Source of the DNA: Mycobacterium sp. GA-1199 | GTDB taxonomy: Bacteria > Actinomycetota > Actinomycetes > Mycobacteriales > Mycobacteriaceae | DNA: 40,159 bases | Reading direction: 5' to 3' | Assembly (NCBI RefSeq): GCF_001500045.1 | Contig: NZ_LQIX01000027.1 | Coordinates: 1-40,159, forward strand | Shown: positions 37,873 to 40,159 of the stretch, one piece after another | How positions within the stretch are numbered: position 1 is the stretch's first letter | How the letters are laid out: the number at the start of each line of letters is the position of its first letter | Notes under the pieces: generated by a model | Database searches by the model: none | Told to the model about the DNA's origin: nothing | What the model saw: only the letters and a program-made list of their open reading frames with translations | Position numbers and translations under genes: made by a program

Positions 37873-40080
37873 CTAGGTGCGCTCCTTTTCCACCAGCTCG
37901 TAGGTCTCGATGACGTCGCCTTCCTTGATGTCGGAGTAGGTCAGCGTCAGACCGCATTCGTAACCCTCGCGGACCTCGGTGACGTCGTCCTTCTCGCGGC
38001 GCAGCGATGACACGGTGAGGTTCTCGGCCACCACGACGTTGTCGCGCAGCAGCCGGGCCTTCGCGTTGCGTCGCATGATCCCCGACTGCACGAGGCAACC
38101 GGCGATGTTGCCGACCTTCGAGGACCGGAAGATCGCACGGATCTCGGCGCGGCCGAGTTCGCGCTCCTCGTAGATCGGCTTGAGCATGCCCTTGAGCGCG
38201 GCTTCGATCTCGTCGATCGCCTGGTAGATGATCGAGTAGTACCGGATCTCGACACCCTCGCGGTTGGCCAGCTCGGTGGCCTTGCCCTCCGCGCGCACGT
38301 TGAACCCGATGATGATCGCATCCGATGCCGACGCCAGGTTGACGTTGGTCTCGGTGACGCCGCCGACGCCGCGGTCGATGACGCGCAGCTCGACTTCGTC
38401 GTCGACCTGGATGCCCAACAGGGCCTCCTCGAGCGCCTCGACCGTACCGGCGTTGTCGCCCTTCAGGATCAGGTTCAGCTGGCTGGTTTCCTTCAGCGCC
38501 GAATCGAGGTCCTCGAGACTGATCCGCTTGCGGCTGCGGGCCGCCAGCGCGTTGCGCTTGCGTGCGCTGCGCCGGTCGGCGATCTGGCGCGCGATGCGGT
38601 CCTCGTCGACGACGAGCAGGTTGTCACCTGCGCCCGGCACCGACGTGAAGCCGATGACCTGCACCGGCCGGGACGGCAATGCCTCCTCGACGTCCTCGCC
38701 GTGTTCGTCCACCATGCGGCGGACACGACCGTAGGCGTCACCCGACACGATCGAGTCGCCGACCCGCAGCGTGCCGCGCTGCACCAGAACCGTGGCCACC
38801 GGTCCGCGGCCGCGGTCCAGGTGTGCCTCGATCGCCACGCCCTGGGCCTCCATGTCCGGGTTGGCCCGCAGGTCCAGAGCGGCGTCGGCGGTCAGCACGA
38901 CCGCTTCCAGCAGCGCCTGGATGTTGGTGCCCTGCTTCGCGGAGATGTCGACGAACATCGTGTCGCCGCCGTAGTCCTCGGGGATCAGCCCGTATTCGGT
39001 GAGCTGGCCGCGGATCTTGGCCGGGTCGGCGCCTTCCTTGTCGATCTTGTTGACCGCCACCACGATCGGCACTTCGGCGGCCTGCGCATGGTTGATGGCC
39101 TCGACCGTCTGCGGCATCACGCCGTCGTCGGCGGCGACCACCAGGATCGCGATGTCGGTGGCCTTCGCGCCGCGGGCACGCATGGCGGTGAACGCCTCGT
39201 GACCCGGGGTGTCGATGAACGTGATCGGGCGAACGGTGCCGTCGAGGTCGACCTCGACCTGGTAGGCGCCGATGTGCTGGGTGATGCCGCCGGCTTCGCC
39301 CTCGCGGACGTTGGCCTGACGGATGGTGTCCAGCAGTCGGGTCTTGCCGTGGTCGACGTGACCCATGACCGTGACAACGGGAGGACGCTGCTCGAGGTCC
39401 TCCTCGCCGCCCTCGTCTTCTCCGTAGGAGAGGTCGAAGGACTCCAGCAGCTCGCGGTCCTCGTCCTCCGGCGAGACGACCTGAACCTTGTAGTTCATCT
39501 CGCTGCCGAGCAGCTCGAGGGTGTCGTCGCCGACCGACTGGGTCGCCGTTACCATCTCACCGAGGTTGAACAGCGCCTGCACCAGCGAAGCGGGGTTGGC
39601 GTTGATCTTGTCGGCGAAGTCGCTCAGCGAAGCGCCGCGCGCCAACCGGATGGTCTCGCCGTTGCCGTGCGGCAGCCGAACGCCACCGACGACCGGCGCC
39701 TGCATGTTCTCGTACTCGGCGCGTTTCGCCCTCTTCGACTTCCGCCCGCGCTTGGGCGCACCACCGGGCCGACCGAAGGCGCCGGCGGCACCGCCACGTT
39801 GGCCGGGCCGACCGCCGCCACCGGGACGACCGCGGAAGCCTCCGCCGGCGGGTGCGCCGCCGCCGCCACCGCGGTAGTTACCGCCACCGCCGCCACCGCC
39901 GCCGGGACCGCCGGGACGACCACCGCCACCACCGGGTCCGCGACCGCCGGGACCCGGACGCGGGCCACCGGGGCGACCCATCGCGCCGGGCCGCGCGCCG
40001 GGTGGCCGCGGCGGCATGTTGCCGGGCGTCGCACCGCCGGGGCGGGGGGCGCCGGGCCGCGGAGCACCGGGTCCGGGCCG
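37873..40080 (-). CDS. infB: translation initiation factor IF-2 (N-terminal part lost or disrupted at the right edge)
   Basis: GTPase that places initiator tRNA on the ribosome. C-terminal to N-terminal in coordinate order: domain IV; domain III; domain II; the G domain with GHVDHGKT (G1), DTPGHEAF (G3) and NKIDKE (G4); then the linker RLPHGNGETIRLARGASLSDFADKI; and finally a Gly/Arg/Pro-rich disordered region (GGGGRPGGPGG...). The frame is consistent up to about 40080 (RPGPGAPRPG). Upstream, the minus-strand frame stays open but turns to nonsense, while the plus strand encodes the next expected IF-2 segment. The gene is therefore interrupted by an apparent inversion, and its true start lies outside the window. 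The Gly-rich repeat is low complexity, not a CRISPR. Confidence 0.93.
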   Translation of the reverse strand, partial: RPGPGAPRPGAPRPGGATPGNMPPRPPGARPGAMGRPGGPRPGPGGRGPGGGGGRPGGPGGGGGGGGNYRGGGGGAPAGGGFRGRPGGGGRPGQRGGAAGAFGRPGGAPKRGRKSKRAKRAEYENMQAPVVGGVRLPHGNGETIRLARGASLSDFADKINANPASLVQALFNLGEMVTATQSVGDDTLELLGSEMNYKVQVVSPEDEDRELLESFDLSYGEDEGGEEDLEQRPPVVTVMGHVDHGKTRLLDTIRQANVREGEAGGITQHIGAYQVEVDLDGTVRPITFIDTPGHEAFTAMRARGAKATDIAILVVAADDGVMPQTVEAINHAQAAEVPIVVAVNKIDKEGADPAKIRGQLTEYGLIPEDYGGDTMFVDISAKQGTNIQALLEAVVLTADAALDLRANPDMEAQGVAIEAHLDRGRGPVATVLVQRGTLRVGDSIVSGDAYGRVRRMVDEHGEDVEEALPSRPVQVIGFTSVPGAGDNLLVVDEDRIARQIADRRSARKRNALAARSRKRISLEDLDSALKETSQLNLILKGDNAGTVEALEEALLGIQVDDEVELRVIDRGVGGVTETNVNLASASDAIIIGFNVRAEGKATELANREGVEIRYYSIIYQAIDEIEAALKGMLKPIYEERELGRAEIRAIFRSSKVGNIAGCLVQSGIMRRNAKARLLRDNVVVAENLTVSSLRREKDDVTEVREGYECGLTLTYSDIKEGDVIETYELVEKERT

Positions 40081-40159
40081 GTTGCGCCGAAGCCCGCGCC
40101 ACGCGTGCCCCGCGTCGGCAACAACCCGTTCTCCTCTCAGCAGCCGGTCGACCGGCCGA
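40075..40159 (+). pseudogene. inverted fragment of the infB N-terminal region
   Basis: The plus-strand frame starting at 40075 reads GPVAPKPAPRVPRVGNNPF and then SSQQPVDRP to the window end. PRVGNNPFSSxQPxDRP is a conserved stretch of mycobacterial IF-2, which should lie on the minus strand just N-terminal of PGPGAPRPG. Its opposite orientation, at the extreme edge, most likely reflects misassembly or a fold-back read at a contig end. A genuine small inversion is the alternative. Confidence 0.7.

Noticed and set aside
39780..40060. Repetitive GGNCCGCCACC-like sequence
   Set aside because: Codes for the Gly/Arg/Pro-rich disordered N-terminal region of IF-2; periodicity follows codons, with no spacers, so it is not a CRISPR or satellite.

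Overview
The window is a compact, high-GC actinobacterial chromosome segment. Gene content and order point to a mycobacterium, most likely a fast-growing Mycolicibacterium. The order follows the M. tuberculosis Rv2746c-Rv2839c interval (pgsA, argA, ftsK, ABM-SDR, rnj-dapA-thyX, dfrA-thyA, dapB, aldR/ald, pepR-pnp-rpsO-ribF, mntR, truB-pptT-pptH, echA16, dinF-nrnA-rbfA-infB). It lacks the restriction and toxin-antitoxin genes of that interval and carries a class A beta-lactamase next to ald. The species assignment is an inference from protein resemblance.

Layout. 1-5.9 kb: CDP-alcohol phosphotransferase (cut by the left edge), argA, a thioredoxin-fold peroxiredoxin-like gene, ftsK, a DUF2834 membrane protein, and an ABM monooxygenase coupled to an SDR. 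6-9.4 kb: thyX-dapA-rnj operon. 9.6-13.3 kb: DUF4193 zinc ribbon, thyA-dfrA-YcaQ-like operon, dienelactone hydrolase. 13.4-17.4 kb: CitE-like lyase, small membrane protein, a MarR/DUF1398 divergent pair, and dapB-TPR-flavodoxin operon. 17.5-20.9 kb: stress protein, aldR/ald, beta-lactamase. 20.9-26.2 kb: ribF, rpsO, pnp, pepR. 26.3-30.1 kb: mntR, a membrane protein, and the pptH-pptT-truB operon. 30.3-36.4 kb: DUF3558, CocE hydrolase, DUF2277-DUF1802, echA16, methyltransferase, MATE transporter. 36.4 kb to the end: infB-rbfA-nrnA-dinF translation and RNA-turnover operon.

The genes are mostly housekeeping: lysine/diaminopimelate synthesis (dapA, dapB), dTMP and folate (thyX, thyA, dfrA), RNA decay (rnj, pnp, nrnA), translation (rpsO, infB, rbfA, truB), CoA-dependent carrier activation and its reversal (pptT, pptH), and alanine metabolism (ald, aldR). 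Operon neighbours commonly overlap by 1-26 bases, which suggests translational coupling. Many first genes have a TANNNT -10 hexamer 5-8 nt before the start codon, the geometry of leaderless mRNAs, and this settled several start calls.

Beyond the genes, the clearest observations are: (i) the last ~85 bases, where the infB N-terminal region reads on the wrong strand, so the right edge is inverted or misassembled; (ii) a 57-bp palindromic repeat present twice, each time between convergent genes; (iii) a second repeat in inverted orientation on both sides of a methyltransferase gene; (iv) a MarR-type double operator next to DUF1398; (v) a DtxR/MntR-like box over the leaderless mntR promoter; and (vi) back-to-back overlapping -10 elements between DUF2277 and echA16. 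I see no tRNA, rRNA, CRISPR array, insertion sequence or prophage.
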